NCBI GenBank assembly: GCA_007135845.1 | Contig: SLIC01000136.1 | Coordinates: forward strand, 1 to 6,090 | DNA length: 6,090 nucleotides | DNA from: Candidatus Brevefilum sp. | GTDB lineage: Bacteria > Chloroflexota > Anaerolineae > Anaerolineales > Anaerolineaceae | Direction of reading: 5' to 3' | Shown here: positions 1-6,090 of the stretch, in pieces | Numbering within the stretch: position 1 is the first letter of the stretch | Layout of the letters: every line of letters starts with the position of its first letter | Position numbers and translations under genes: made by a program | The notes under the pieces: generated by a model | The model's database searches: none | The model's input: the letters and a program-made list of their open reading frames with translations, nothing else | Told to the model about the DNA's origin: nothing

Positions 1-1170
1 TCCATCGCAATTGTTGGCAGGCATCTTTCTGCGATTTTTGATACGGTCACCATCCTGCTGGTGTTTGCAATTGGGCGACGTTTGTATAACAGGTGGACGG
101 GGCTGATGGGGGCGATTTTTTATGCCCTGGCTGTGCTGCCAATTCAGCTATCTCATTTTGCGACAGTGGACACCTTTACCAACACATTTGGTCTCCTGGC
201 GGTTTATGCAGCTGTGTTGGCGTTGACTCGTTCTACCGCACCAGGCTCTGTTAACACTGATCAGACAGAAAACCAGCTCAATACCGACGCTGATATTGTC
301 CCTGGTGATGAAGCCGAACAAAACAATCAGTATGCAAAGTGGAAACAGGTGTTCAATGACCTTTTGCCATATATCTTGTTTGGGGTTGCTTTAGGTGCGG
401 CAACAGCCTCTAAGATCAATGCCGTAGTAATTGCAGCTATCCTTCCACTTGTGGAATGGATGCGTTATCTGGGGATGGAAAAGGACCAGCGTCGTGAGTC
501 AGTTTTACGAATCTTTAGAAACTTAATTGTTGGGGGATTGCTGAGTTTTTTGGTTTTTCGAATTGCTCAGCCTTACGCTTTTAACGGACCCGGGTTTTTT
601 AACATGGGCATCAATGAAAATTGGTGGAATGGATTGCAAAGCTTACGTGCCCAGGCTTCAGGCGCTGTAGATTTTCCACCCGCCTTGCAGTGGGCTCGCC
701 GACCGATCACCTTTTCTTGGGAGAACATGGTTGCCTGGGGATTGGGTTGGCCTTTGGGTCTGCTGACCTGGTTGTCCTTTATTGGCATGGGTGTGCAGAT
801 TTTTAAGAAGATAGAATGGCGACGTCATTTACCCTTATGGGCTTTCACAGGTGCTCACTTTCTCTGGCAGTCCTTTGCCTGGGTCAGCTCCATGCGTTAC
901 CAGATGGTCATCTACCCGCTGCTGACATTGATTGCTGGTTGGGGCGCGGTTAAATTATGGTCAGCACGACGCCAGATTAAATTAGCCCGGGTAGAAGTTT
1001 CATCCAAATCAATCCGCATCGTTGGCGTCTTGCTGACGATCGTGGTGGTGTTGACTACCGCAGCATGGGCTTTTGCCTTTACGCGTATTTACACCCGTCC
1101 ACATTCACGGATCGCTGCCAGCCGGTGGATCTACCAAAATATACCGGGTGCATTGACACTGCAATTGGAT
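1..1170 (+). other. Domain: N-terminal GT39/PMT-like GT-C membrane unit (partial)
   Basis: This is the visible part of the first membrane unit of the fused gene. It carries the GT39-type run GRHLSAIFDTVTILL, then GRRLYNRWTGLMGAIFYALA and LSHFATVDTFTN. The Asp after the HFATV segment is plausibly the second conserved acidic residue of GT-C enzymes; this is my reading, not proven. Further family-like segments are ALGAATASKINAVV, FRIAQPYAFNGPG and DFPPALQWARRPITFSWENM, the last followed by GLGWPLGL. The unit ends just after its last helix with SRWIYQNIPGALTLQLD, the start of the usual extracytoplasmic C-terminal domain of such enzymes. The first loop with the DE-type motif is missing only because the window starts too late. 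Confidence 0.7.
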
Positions 1171-4100
1171 ACACCGAATGGTGAATTTCAACAACCATTA
1201 CCCTTCAGCGCAGGTGACACTTTGCGATGGGATCAACCCTTTATCCAACCTTTCCTTGGCGAAGAGCATGGTATTGTTACGGAGGTCACCTTCCCACATA
1301 TTTTGGATCAGTCACAAACGGGGGCGATGACGGAAGTCTCATTAACCATTTTTTCGTCGAATGACCCTGAGCATGTTCTGGCAGCGGCATGGGTTGAGAG
1401 TGCCTTTTCACCCGTTGAACATGACTGGCGGGGTGCTGGGTATGAATTCATCCTCGACACACCACTTCGTGTCAACAAGGGTGAATTGTATTTTTTACGG
1501 CTTGACGTACACCAGTTTAATCAATCATTGATGTTACACGGTTCGCCTTCATTGTCATTCCTGAGTGATGAAGGCATGGCTTTCAGCGGTCACTTACCAC
1601 GTATCCAAAATAGCATTCGGCTTGATCAGCCGTATAACATGAATGTTAGGATTCTTCAAAGCGGCAAGCTCCGAGCGGTCAGGCTGCCATTCCTGGTAGA
1701 CCAGGCCGGATTGGACACAGAAAAACACTTGACACTTGAATTACAGCTGTCTGATCATGAGGGCATCTCACAAACAAGCACGATCAGGGGTAGATTTGCT
1801 CCGGGCGATGATGTTAGAGGCGAGTCTGCTGTATTTGAACTGTCAGACCCGCTTGAAGTTCAGGCGGACCAGAACCTGTTATTGTCTCTGCGGACCAGCA
1901 CACCAGGCGCACAATTGGTTCTCCAGGCACCTGCCCCTGTGCTTGAAAGCAGTTGGGATGATGCCATCCCTTATCCTGTTGATGGTTTCAGTCCCTTTAG
2001 CGAAGCTGGGGGCATCTACCGGGCTGATTTGAATTTTGAAATGTATTGGCCAGATGATCAAAACAAACTGGAAAGGTTTGAGAAAAATCTTGATCTGGCT
2101 GACTACATTTTTATGTCTTCGAGCCGACAATGGGGAACAACAACCCGTGTTCCTGAGAGATATTTATTAACAACTTTCTATTATCGCCATTTATTAGGGT
2201 GTCCCCCGGAAGAGGATGTCGTTTGGTGTTATCGGGTGGCAGAGCCAGGGATGTTCCAGGGTGATCTGGGGTTTGAACTGGCGGCAACCTTCCATTCCTA
2301 TCCCAACCTGGGACCAATCGAATTCAATACACAATTTGCTGAAGAGGCTTTCACAGTCTATGATCATCCGAAGGTGCTGATTTTCAGAAAAACAAGCGAT
2401 TATGATCCTGTTGCTATGCGGACACTGCTGCGATCAGTGGATTTGAGCAAAGTGGTGTATTTCACACCGGGTGAAGCAGCCAGTTACCAGGGTCCAGACC
2501 CTGAACAGGCTGACGATCCGCGCGCGAACTTAATGCTCCCGGAAGACTTGTTAGAAACACAACGGCAAGGTGGTACCTGGTCAGAGTTGTTTAACCGAAA
2601 CAGCCCAGTCAACACCTCTCAGCCCTTGGCAGTGATGGTTTTTTATTTGTTTGCATTATTTTTGGGTCTGATAGCATACCCTTTGGTGCGGTTAGCACTC
2701 CCAGGCCTGGCTGATAGGGGATATCCCTTTGCTAAACTTGCAGGTTTCTTATTGCTGGCTTTTTTTGTGTGGATTTTAGGTTCCTTTGGCGTTCACGTGA
2801 CCCGAAGCTTGATCCTCTTTGTCCTGTTAGGGATGATCCTGTTGTGTGGGATTTTGGCCATTATCCAGCGTAAGTTAATTTGGGATGAACTGCGTTCAAA
2901 CTGGCGTTATTACCTAGTAATTGAAGGATTGGGTTTACTTGCTTTTCTGCTGTTTATGTGGATTCGAATTGGAAACCCGGATCTCTGGCACCCGTTTAAA
3001 GGGGGTGAAAAGCCGATGGACTTTTCATATCTGAATGCGGTCATTAAGAGTACCGTTTTCCCACCTTTTGATCCCTGGTTTGCCGGTGGGTTTATCAATT
3101 ATTACTACTATGGGTTTGTGATCGTTGGCTTGCCGATCAAACTGTTGGGCATTATCCCTGCGGTTGCCTACAATCTTGTTTTGCCGCTCTGGTACAGCCT
3201 GCTGATCTTGGGTGCATTTTCTATTGGGTGGAATCTTTATAAAGGGATTCAACGACCACGCGCTCTGCGGGTTGGAGATAGGGATGGTGGTTCTCTGTTT
3301 GGAATGGCTTTTTGGGTGGGCATCGCTACAGCAACCCTCATGGCGGTATTAGGCAACCTGGGAACCATCAGGCTGATCAATTCAGGTTTTCAACGCATTG
3401 CAGCCAATGGCATGCCGATTGATGAAGCTACATTTGGCCAGCAAATAAGTTGGACAGTGCAGGGCTTGATCCAATTTCTACAGGGAACACCGCTGCCGTT
3501 TTATCCTGGGGATTGGTACTGGTTTCCGAGTCGGGTTATCCCAGGAGAACCGATCACAGAATTTCCATTTTTCACCTTTATCTATGCGGATTTACACGCC
3601 CATTTAATCGCTTTTCCAATCACCGTGCTGGCTATTGGTTGGAGCCTTTCAGTGGCTTTAAATAAAGCGCGCTGGGGAGAAAAGAATGGCAAGTTCAGAC
3701 GGCTGGGTTTAACGTTGAGTTTCTTGTTCGGAGGACTGGTGATTGGAGCCTTACGTCCTACGAATACCTGGGATTTTTATACCTATCTTGTTTTAGCTTG
3801 CATTGTTCTACTTTATTCCATCATAAAAAACTACCAGCCCAGGCTAAACCTCAATATTCCGAATAAGCAATGGGTTGAAAAAGTTGGGATCGCTGTCGTG
3901 GGTGTTTTTATGTTGGTGATGCTTTCTTTTTTGATGTATCAACCCTTTGCCTACTGGTTTGGACAGGCATACACTCGCATCGACATTTGGGAGGGAGCTC
4001 GCACACCACTCGATTCGTACTTCACGCATTGGGGCTTATTTCTCTTCATCATCGTCAGTTGGATGAGCTGGGATACCTACCATTGGATGAAAACAACCCC

Positions 4101-5055
4101 CGCCTCCCAATTAAAGAAAATTGAGCCCTACCTGACTTGGATCTATGCGGTCTTGATCATGTTGTTGATCCTCCTGGTTTTGTTCTTAGTGATGGGTGTA
4201 CCTGTTGGATTGGTTGTCCTGCCAATCGGACTATGGATCGTGGTGTTGATGCTCCGACCAGATCGCACAGATGGCGGGCGGTTTCACTTATTTTTGATTG
4301 GCACAGCAGTAACGCTGACATTGGCGGTTGAATTGGTGTTTCTGCCCGGTGACATTGGGCGGATGAATTCGGTCTTTAAATTCTATCTACAAGCCTGGAT
4401 AATGTTTGCACTGGCTGCCGGTGTGTGTTTTGGTTGGCTGATTAAATCACTGAAGTATTGGCGGCCGCGCTTGCTTCTAATCTGGCAGGGTTTCCTGTTT
4501 TTGCTGGTTGTTGGTTCGGCTTTGTTCACCCTGTTGGGAACAGCAGACAAGATCCGCGATCGTATGGCACCCAATGCACCACAAACCCTGGATGGCATGG
4601 CTTACATGGCCTACGCCACCTACTATGACATGGGCTTGAATATGCAACTGGTAGAAGATTATCTGGCGATTCAATGGATGCAGGATAATATTATCGGTTC
4701 ACCCGTCATTCTTGAAGGGCAAGCCTTTGAGTATCGTTGGGGCACTCGTTATTCGATCTACACAGGACTGCCAGGGGTTGTGGGATGGAACTGGCATCAA
4801 CGGCAGCAAAGAGCAATCTTACGCAGTAATGTTGTTCAGGAAAGAGTCAATGATGTGAATTTGTTCTACAACATAGAAGACATTGATTTTGCAGTTAATT
4901 TTATAACAACGCATGATGTGTCGTATTTCGTTGTTGGGCAGCTTGAACATGCCTTTTATGCAGGTGCTGGTCTGGAAAAGTTCCGGACCTATGAGGGTCA
5001 ACTTTGGGACGCTGTATTCAGTGTTGGAAGTACGGTCATTTACGAAGTGCGTTAA
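1..5055 (+). CDS. Giant fused membrane protein: GT39-like glycosyltransferase unit plus DUF2298 (Chlor_Arch_YYY) unit, 5'-truncated
   Basis: The reading frame is open from the first base to TAA at 5053-5055, giving 1684 visible residues. The GTG at base 61 is not a credible start: the preceding in-frame residues (GRHLSAIFDTVTILL) are the usual GT39 lead-in to the second or third helix and the GTG sits inside that helix. Roughly 100 or more N-terminal residues, including the first acidic loop of GT-C enzymes, should lie upstream. Numbering visible residues from base 1, about ten helices occupy residues 8-361, with the GT39-like motif QLSHFATVD at 49-57. A hydrophilic loop rich in Asn, Asp and Gln lies at 78-115. 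Residues 362-873 are extracytoplasmic and contain two beta-rich modules and the segment FTVYDHPKVLIFRK. Residues 874-1512 hold some fifteen further helices of DUF2298, followed by a soluble tail ending in VIYEVR. The likely role is transfer or handling of lipid-linked sugar at the outer face of the membrane, inferred from fold family only. Donor, acceptor and activity are unknown. Confidence 0.9.
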   Translation, partial: SIAIVGRHLSAIFDTVTILLVFAIGRRLYNRWTGLMGAIFYALAVLPIQLSHFATVDTFTNTFGLLAVYAAVLALTRSTAPGSVNTDQTENQLNTDADIVPGDEAEQNNQYAKWKQVFNDLLPYILFGVALGAATASKINAVVIAAILPLVEWMRYLGMEKDQRRESVLRIFRNLIVGGLLSFLVFRIAQPYAFNGPGFFNMGINENWWNGLQSLRAQASGAVDFPPALQWARRPITFSWENMVAWGLGWPLGLLTWLSFIGMGVQIFKKIEWRRHLPLWAFTGAHFLWQSFAWVSSMRYQMVIYPLLTLIAGWGAVKLWSARRQIKLARVEVSSKSIRIVGVLLTIVVVLTTAAWAFAFTRIYTRPHSRIAASRWIYQNIPGALTLQLDTPNGEFQQPLPFSAGDTLRWDQPFIQPFLGEEHGIVTEVTFPHILDQSQTGAMTEVSLTIFSSNDPEHVLAAAWVESAFSPVEHDWRGAGYEFILDTPLRVNKGELYFLRLDVHQFNQSLMLHGSPSLSFLSDEGMAFSGHLPRIQNSIRLDQPYNMNVRILQSGKLRAVRLPFLVDQAGLDTEKHLTLELQLSDHEGISQTSTIRGRFAPGDDVRGESAVFELSDPLEVQADQNLLLSLRTSTPGAQLVLQAPAPVLESSWDDAIPYPVDGFSPFSEAGGIYRADLNFEMYWPDDQNKLERFEKNLDLADYIFMSSSRQWGTTTRVPERYLLTTFYYRHLLGCPPEEDVVWCYRVAEPGMFQGDLGFELAATFHSYPNLGPIEFNTQFAEEAFTVYDHPKVLIFRKTSDYDPVAMRTLLRSVDLSKVVYFTPGEAASYQGPDPEQADDPRANLMLPEDLLETQRQGGTWSELFNRNSPVNTSQPLAVMVFYLFALFLGLIAYPLVRLALPGLADRGYPFAKLAGFLLLAFFVWILGSFGVHVTRSLILFVLLGMILLCGILAIIQRKLIWDELRSNWRYYLVIEGLGLLAFLLFMWIRIGNPDLWHPFKGGEKPMDFSYLNAVIKSTVFPPFDPWFAGGFINYYYYGFVIVGLPIKLLGIIPAVAYNLVLPLWYSLLILGAFSIGWNLYKGIQRPRALRVGDRDGGSLFGMAFWVGIATATLMAVLGNLGTIRLINSGFQRIAANGMPIDEATFGQQISWTVQGLIQFLQGTPLPFYPGDWYWFPSRVIPGEPITEFPFFTFIYADLHAHLIAFPITVLAIGWSLSVALNKARWGEKNGKFRRLGLTLSFLFGGLVIGALRPTNTWDFYTYLVLACIVLLYSIIKNYQPRLNLNIPNKQWVEKVGIAVVGVFMLVMLSFLMYQPFAYWFGQAYTRIDIWEGARTPLDSYFTHWGLFLFIIVSWMSWDTYHWMKTTPASQLKKIEPYLTWIYAVLIMLLILLVLFLVMGVPVGLVVLPIGLWIVVLMLRPDRTDGGRFHLFLIGTAVTLTLAVELVFLPGDIGRMNSVFKFYLQAWIMFALAAGVCFGWLIKSLKYWRPRLLLIWQGFLFLLVVGSALFTLLGTADKIRDRMAPNAPQTLDGMAYMAYATYYDMGLNMQLVEDYLAIQWMQDNIIGSPVILEGQAFEYRWGTRYSIYTGLPGVVGWNWHQRQQRAILRSNVVQERVNDVNLFYNIEDIDFAVNFITTHDVSYFVVGQLEHAFYAGAGLEKFRTYEGQLWDAVFSVGSTVIYEVR
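1270..1551 (+). repeat. Extracytoplasmic beta-rich module A (first of two related copies)
   Basis: This module of about 94 residues lies within the large extracytoplasmic segment of the fused gene. It starts with GIVTEVTFPHILD, continues with strand-like TEVSLTIFS and AAAWVESAFSP, then YEFILDTPLRVNKGELYFL, and ends near SLMLHGSPS. The order and spacing match module B (1663-1962): an opening V/L-rich strand ending in LD or VD, a F(S/A)P turn, a DTPL/DPL turn before a strand, and a terminal L-L strand. Alternating hydrophobic residues suggest a beta-sandwich, perhaps carbohydrate-binding, but no binding residues can be named. Similarity to module B is at the pattern level; nucleotide identity is low. 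Confidence 0.5.
1663..1962 (+). repeat. Extracytoplasmic beta-rich module B (second of two related copies)
   Basis: The module opens with GKLRAVRLPFLVD, followed by HLTLELQLSD, STIRGRFAPGDD, VFELSDPLEVQADQNLLLSL and QLVLQAPAP, then ESSWDD. Each piece has a counterpart in the same order in module A, which points to an old internal duplication. The material after the module (GGIYRADLNFEMYW, then ADYIFMSSSRQWG and RVPERY) is typical of the C-terminal extracytoplasmic part of Chloroflexi GT39-like proteins as I remember them. A sugar-binding or scaffold role is a guess. Confidence 0.5.
2632..5052 (+). other. Domain: DUF2298 / Chlor_Arch_YYY membrane unit with soluble tail
   Basis: The second half of the fused protein starts with a helix (LAVMVFYLFALFLGLIAYPL) and contains the family hallmarks in order. 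These are MDFSYLNAVIKSTVFPPFDP, then WFAGGFINYYYYGF (the YYYxG motif, bases 3100-3114), ITEFPFFTFIYADLHAH (DLHAH at 3589-3603), LRPTNTWDFYTY and FLPGDIGRMNSVFKFYLQAW. A soluble tail follows with SPVILEGQAFEYRWGTRYS, GLPGVVGWNWHQRQQR and SYFVVGQLEHAFYAGAGLEK, ending STVIYEVR. All expected blocks are present and in frame, so this unit looks intact. The clustered Asp, Glu, His and Tyr residues next to helix ends suggest an extracytoplasmic active or binding site. The family has no established reaction that I know of. Confidence 0.85.
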
Positions 5056-5081
5056 TCAGGGTGACATTGTTTAGGGATTGT

Positions 5082-5105
5082 CTCAGTATTGATATTGGTG
5101 CTGAG
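5082..5105 (+). terminator. Weak hairpin after the large gene, possible transcription terminator
   Basis: CTCAG at 5082-5086 pairs with CTGAG at 5101-5105, and the stem extends inward by about four more pairs, three of them G-T. The loop is about six bases. It begins 26 bases after the stop codon, a sensible place for termination. The following bases (GCCTTCTTAAAAAC) contain only a broken T run, so an efficient intrinsic terminator is doubtful. Confidence 0.3.
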
Positions 5106-5283
5106 GCCTTCTTAAAAACTATCTTTAGATTTAACTGACCATCCATCAATAAGCATTTCCTGCTTTTTCAGTTTATTAGTGGTTTGTTAGGTGTTCCCTT
5201 CTTTTGAGTTCTATTTTCCTCTGTTATCTTTCAGCAGCAATTTTGCTTGTCTTAAACTCTAATAAATCTCACCCAATTAATCA

Positions 5284-5305
5284 TGCGCCAAAGCAGACAG
5301 GCGCA
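5284..5305. promoter_or_regulatory. GC-rich inverted repeat upstream of the -10 hexamer, possible operator
   Basis: TGCGCC (5284-5289) and GGCGCA (5300-5305) form a perfect 6-base inverted repeat with a 10-base spacer, in otherwise AT-rich DNA. The right arm sits where a -35 element would be expected for the TATAAT at 5324-5329. It could be a dimeric regulator site or a small RNA hairpin. No T run follows, so it is not a typical terminator. No regulator family can be assigned. Confidence 0.3.
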
Positions 5306-5323
5306 CATTTGATTCAGGGCAAG

Positions 5324-5329
5324 TATAAT
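5324..5329 (+). promoter_or_regulatory. Candidate -10 element for the downstream GT39-like gene
   Basis: There is a perfect TATAAT at this position. With 16-18 base spacing the -35 position reads like GCGCAC or GCACAT, which does not resemble TTGACA, and there is no TGn extension. Transcription would start near 5336, leaving a leader of about 105 bases before the ATG at 5441. In AT-rich DNA such a hexamer can occur by chance, so this is a candidate only. Confidence 0.35.
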
Positions 5330-5440
5330 ATTGAGTGAGGTTTATGTTATTAATGGTATCTACGGATAGGAAGGAAATTAAACCGAGAACGAAATGCTCT
5401 CACCTGGTTGAGGATTTCACAGACGGTAAAAGCAGACCCT

Positions 5441-6090
5441 ATGGAAAATCAACACAGCGCAACCACTGAAAATCCTGACTCACTCGTGGCTAACAAGCAG
5501 AGAACGACCCAATTTCTCTTCTTGTTGGGGGCATTTGTTATCGGGGCATCTTTTCGCTTGATCCGATTAGGCGTTTTATCCTTAACCAATCTTGAAGCAG
5601 GATTTGCATTACAAGCTCTGGCAGTTGCCAGAGGAGAGCATACCTTATTTGGAGACCAAATCGCTTATGTTGGGTTGACAGGCGTAAACTTTTTTCTTTT
5701 TTCAGCAAGTAATTTTGCAGCGCGATTTTGGCCAGCTTTTTCAGGGTCTTTAGTAGTCTTCATCCCATACCTGTTCAGAAAAGTTATTGGGAAATGGCCG
5801 GCTGTGGTTGGATCGATTGTTTTGGCGTTTTCACCAGATATGGTTGGACCTTCCAGGATTATCGGATCACCAATGATGGCAATGGTTTTTTTGATGCTTG
5901 CACTTGGTTTAGTATTCCGCAAGAAACCGATTCTTTCGGGTGTGTGTCTTGGTCTTGGATTGATGAGCGGCCCAAGCTTTTGGGTTGGCGCAGTGATCCT
6001 GGGTATCAGTTTTGGGATTTCAGGTCTGCTGTTTGGATTGCAAGAGACTTTCGCTTCCCATATTAATTCGATTAAAATACCTTTTTGGAA
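5441..6090 (+). CDS. GT39-like polytopic membrane glycosyltransferase-family protein, 3'-truncated
   Basis: The frame is open from ATG 5441 through the window end, showing 216 residues with no stop. A 24-residue polar N-terminus is followed by a first helix (about residues 24-42), then an extracytoplasmic segment LTNLEAGFALQALAVARGEH at 48-67. Next comes YVGLTGVNFFLFSASNFAAR at 76-95, where Arg95 matches the conserved Arg of GT39 proteins. Helices follow at about 97-113, 118-134, 143-159, 163-177 and 180-201. The block PAFSGSLVVFIPYLFRKVIG and the later FSPDMVGPSR are typical of GT39-like proteins of Anaerolineae as I remember them. It resembles TIGR03663 proteins, which often accompany DUF2298 genes, but Leu51-Glu52 stands where DE is expected and HGP is absent. 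No clear ribosome binding site precedes the ATG. An in-frame TTG at 5408 is a possible but equally unsupported start. Probable role: sugar transfer from a lipid carrier at the outer membrane face, or a non-catalytic relative of such enzymes. Confidence 0.85.
   Translation, partial: MENQHSATTENPDSLVANKQRTTQFLFLLGAFVIGASFRLIRLGVLSLTNLEAGFALQALAVARGEHTLFGDQIAYVGLTGVNFFLFSASNFAARFWPAFSGSLVVFIPYLFRKVIGKWPAVVGSIVLAFSPDMVGPSRIIGSPMMAMVFLMLALGLVFRKKPILSGVCLGLGLMSGPSFWVGAVILGISFGISGLLFGLQETFASHINSIKIPFW

Larger units (their letters stand above)
5056..5440. other. Intergenic region, 385 bases, no convincing gene
   Basis: The gap between the two membrane-protein genes is T-rich, with a pyrimidine-rich stretch around 5150-5235, and has many stops in all frames up to about 5340. 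I see no tRNA, riboswitch or repeat array. It holds a weak hairpin close to the upstream stop, a GC-rich dyad at 5284-5305, a TATAAT hexamer at 5324-5329 and a short possible leader ORF from 5344. The gap size and the -10 hexamer suggest that the downstream gene has its own promoter rather than depending only on read-through. Confidence 0.6.

Noticed and set aside
61..63. GTG as start codon of the large gene
   Set aside because: The same frame is open back to base 1 and encodes family-typical residues (GRHLSAIFDTVTILL); the GTG lies in the middle of a helix and has no ribosome binding site.
1736..2032. 98-codon open frame on the + strand
   Set aside because: It is out of frame inside the beta-module region, and the main frame carries the conserved domain there.
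5226..5260. AGCAA-TT-TTGCT palindrome as a terminator or operator
   Set aside because: The loop is too small for an RNA hairpin of that stem, the arms are short and AT-rich, and no T run follows.
5290..5437. Nine-base direct repeat AAAGCAGAC at 5290-5298 and 5429-5437
   Set aside because: A pair of 9-mers is expected with fair probability by chance in a region this size, and the flanking bases differ.
5333..5485. GAGTGAG (5333-5339) complementary to CTCACTC (5479-5485), a possible long-range leader structure hiding the start
   Set aside because: Only seven pairs over about 140 bases, and no competing structure could be drawn to support a switch.
5665..5922. 85-codon open frame on the - strand
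   Set aside because: It is antisense to the GT39-like gene, polar, without motifs and without a ribosome binding site.
5728..6066. 112-codon open frame on the + strand
   Set aside because: It lies in another frame inside the second GT39-like gene. Its product is Trp- and Phe-rich without family motifs, whereas the 5441 frame gives clear GT39-like helices and motifs.

Overview
The window holds parts of two membrane-protein genes on the + strand, separated by a 385-base gap. The protein motifs point to a Chloroflexota bacterium, probably of the class Anaerolineae. This rests on recalled family distribution: DUF2298/Chlor_Arch_YYY proteins are known mainly from Chloroflexi and archaea, and the fused architecture and the style of the second gene match Anaerolineae proteins I remember. 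Base composition looks moderate, with T-rich intergenic DNA. No species can be named.

Bases 1-5055 are the 3' part of one very large gene. Its 5' end lies before the window, and 1684 residues are visible. The protein has an N-terminal GT39/PMT-like (GT-C type) membrane unit and a roughly 510-residue extracytoplasmic segment that carries two similar beta-rich modules. A second polytopic unit follows, the DUF2298 (Chlor_Arch_YYY) domain, with its YYYYG, DLHAH and RMNSVFK signatures. It ends in a soluble alpha/beta tail. Each half looks like a complete GT-C-type unit (membrane bundle plus extracytoplasmic C-terminal domain), joined in one chain.

Bases 5056-5440 are non-coding or nearly so. They contain a weak hairpin after the stop codon, a GC-rich dyad, a perfect -10 hexamer (TATAAT) and a possible 41-codon leader ORF that overlaps the next start.

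Bases 5441-6090 are the 5' part of a second polytopic GT39-like gene, which runs off the window end. It is related in style to the TIGR03663 proteins known to co-occur with DUF2298 proteins, but it lacks the DE and HGP signatures of that family. Together the genes look like part of a cell-envelope or surface-glycan locus acting on polyprenyl-linked sugars outside the membrane. That role is inferred from family resemblance; neither the substrate nor the sugar can be read from the sequence. No mobile elements, CRISPR arrays, tRNA or rRNA genes were seen.
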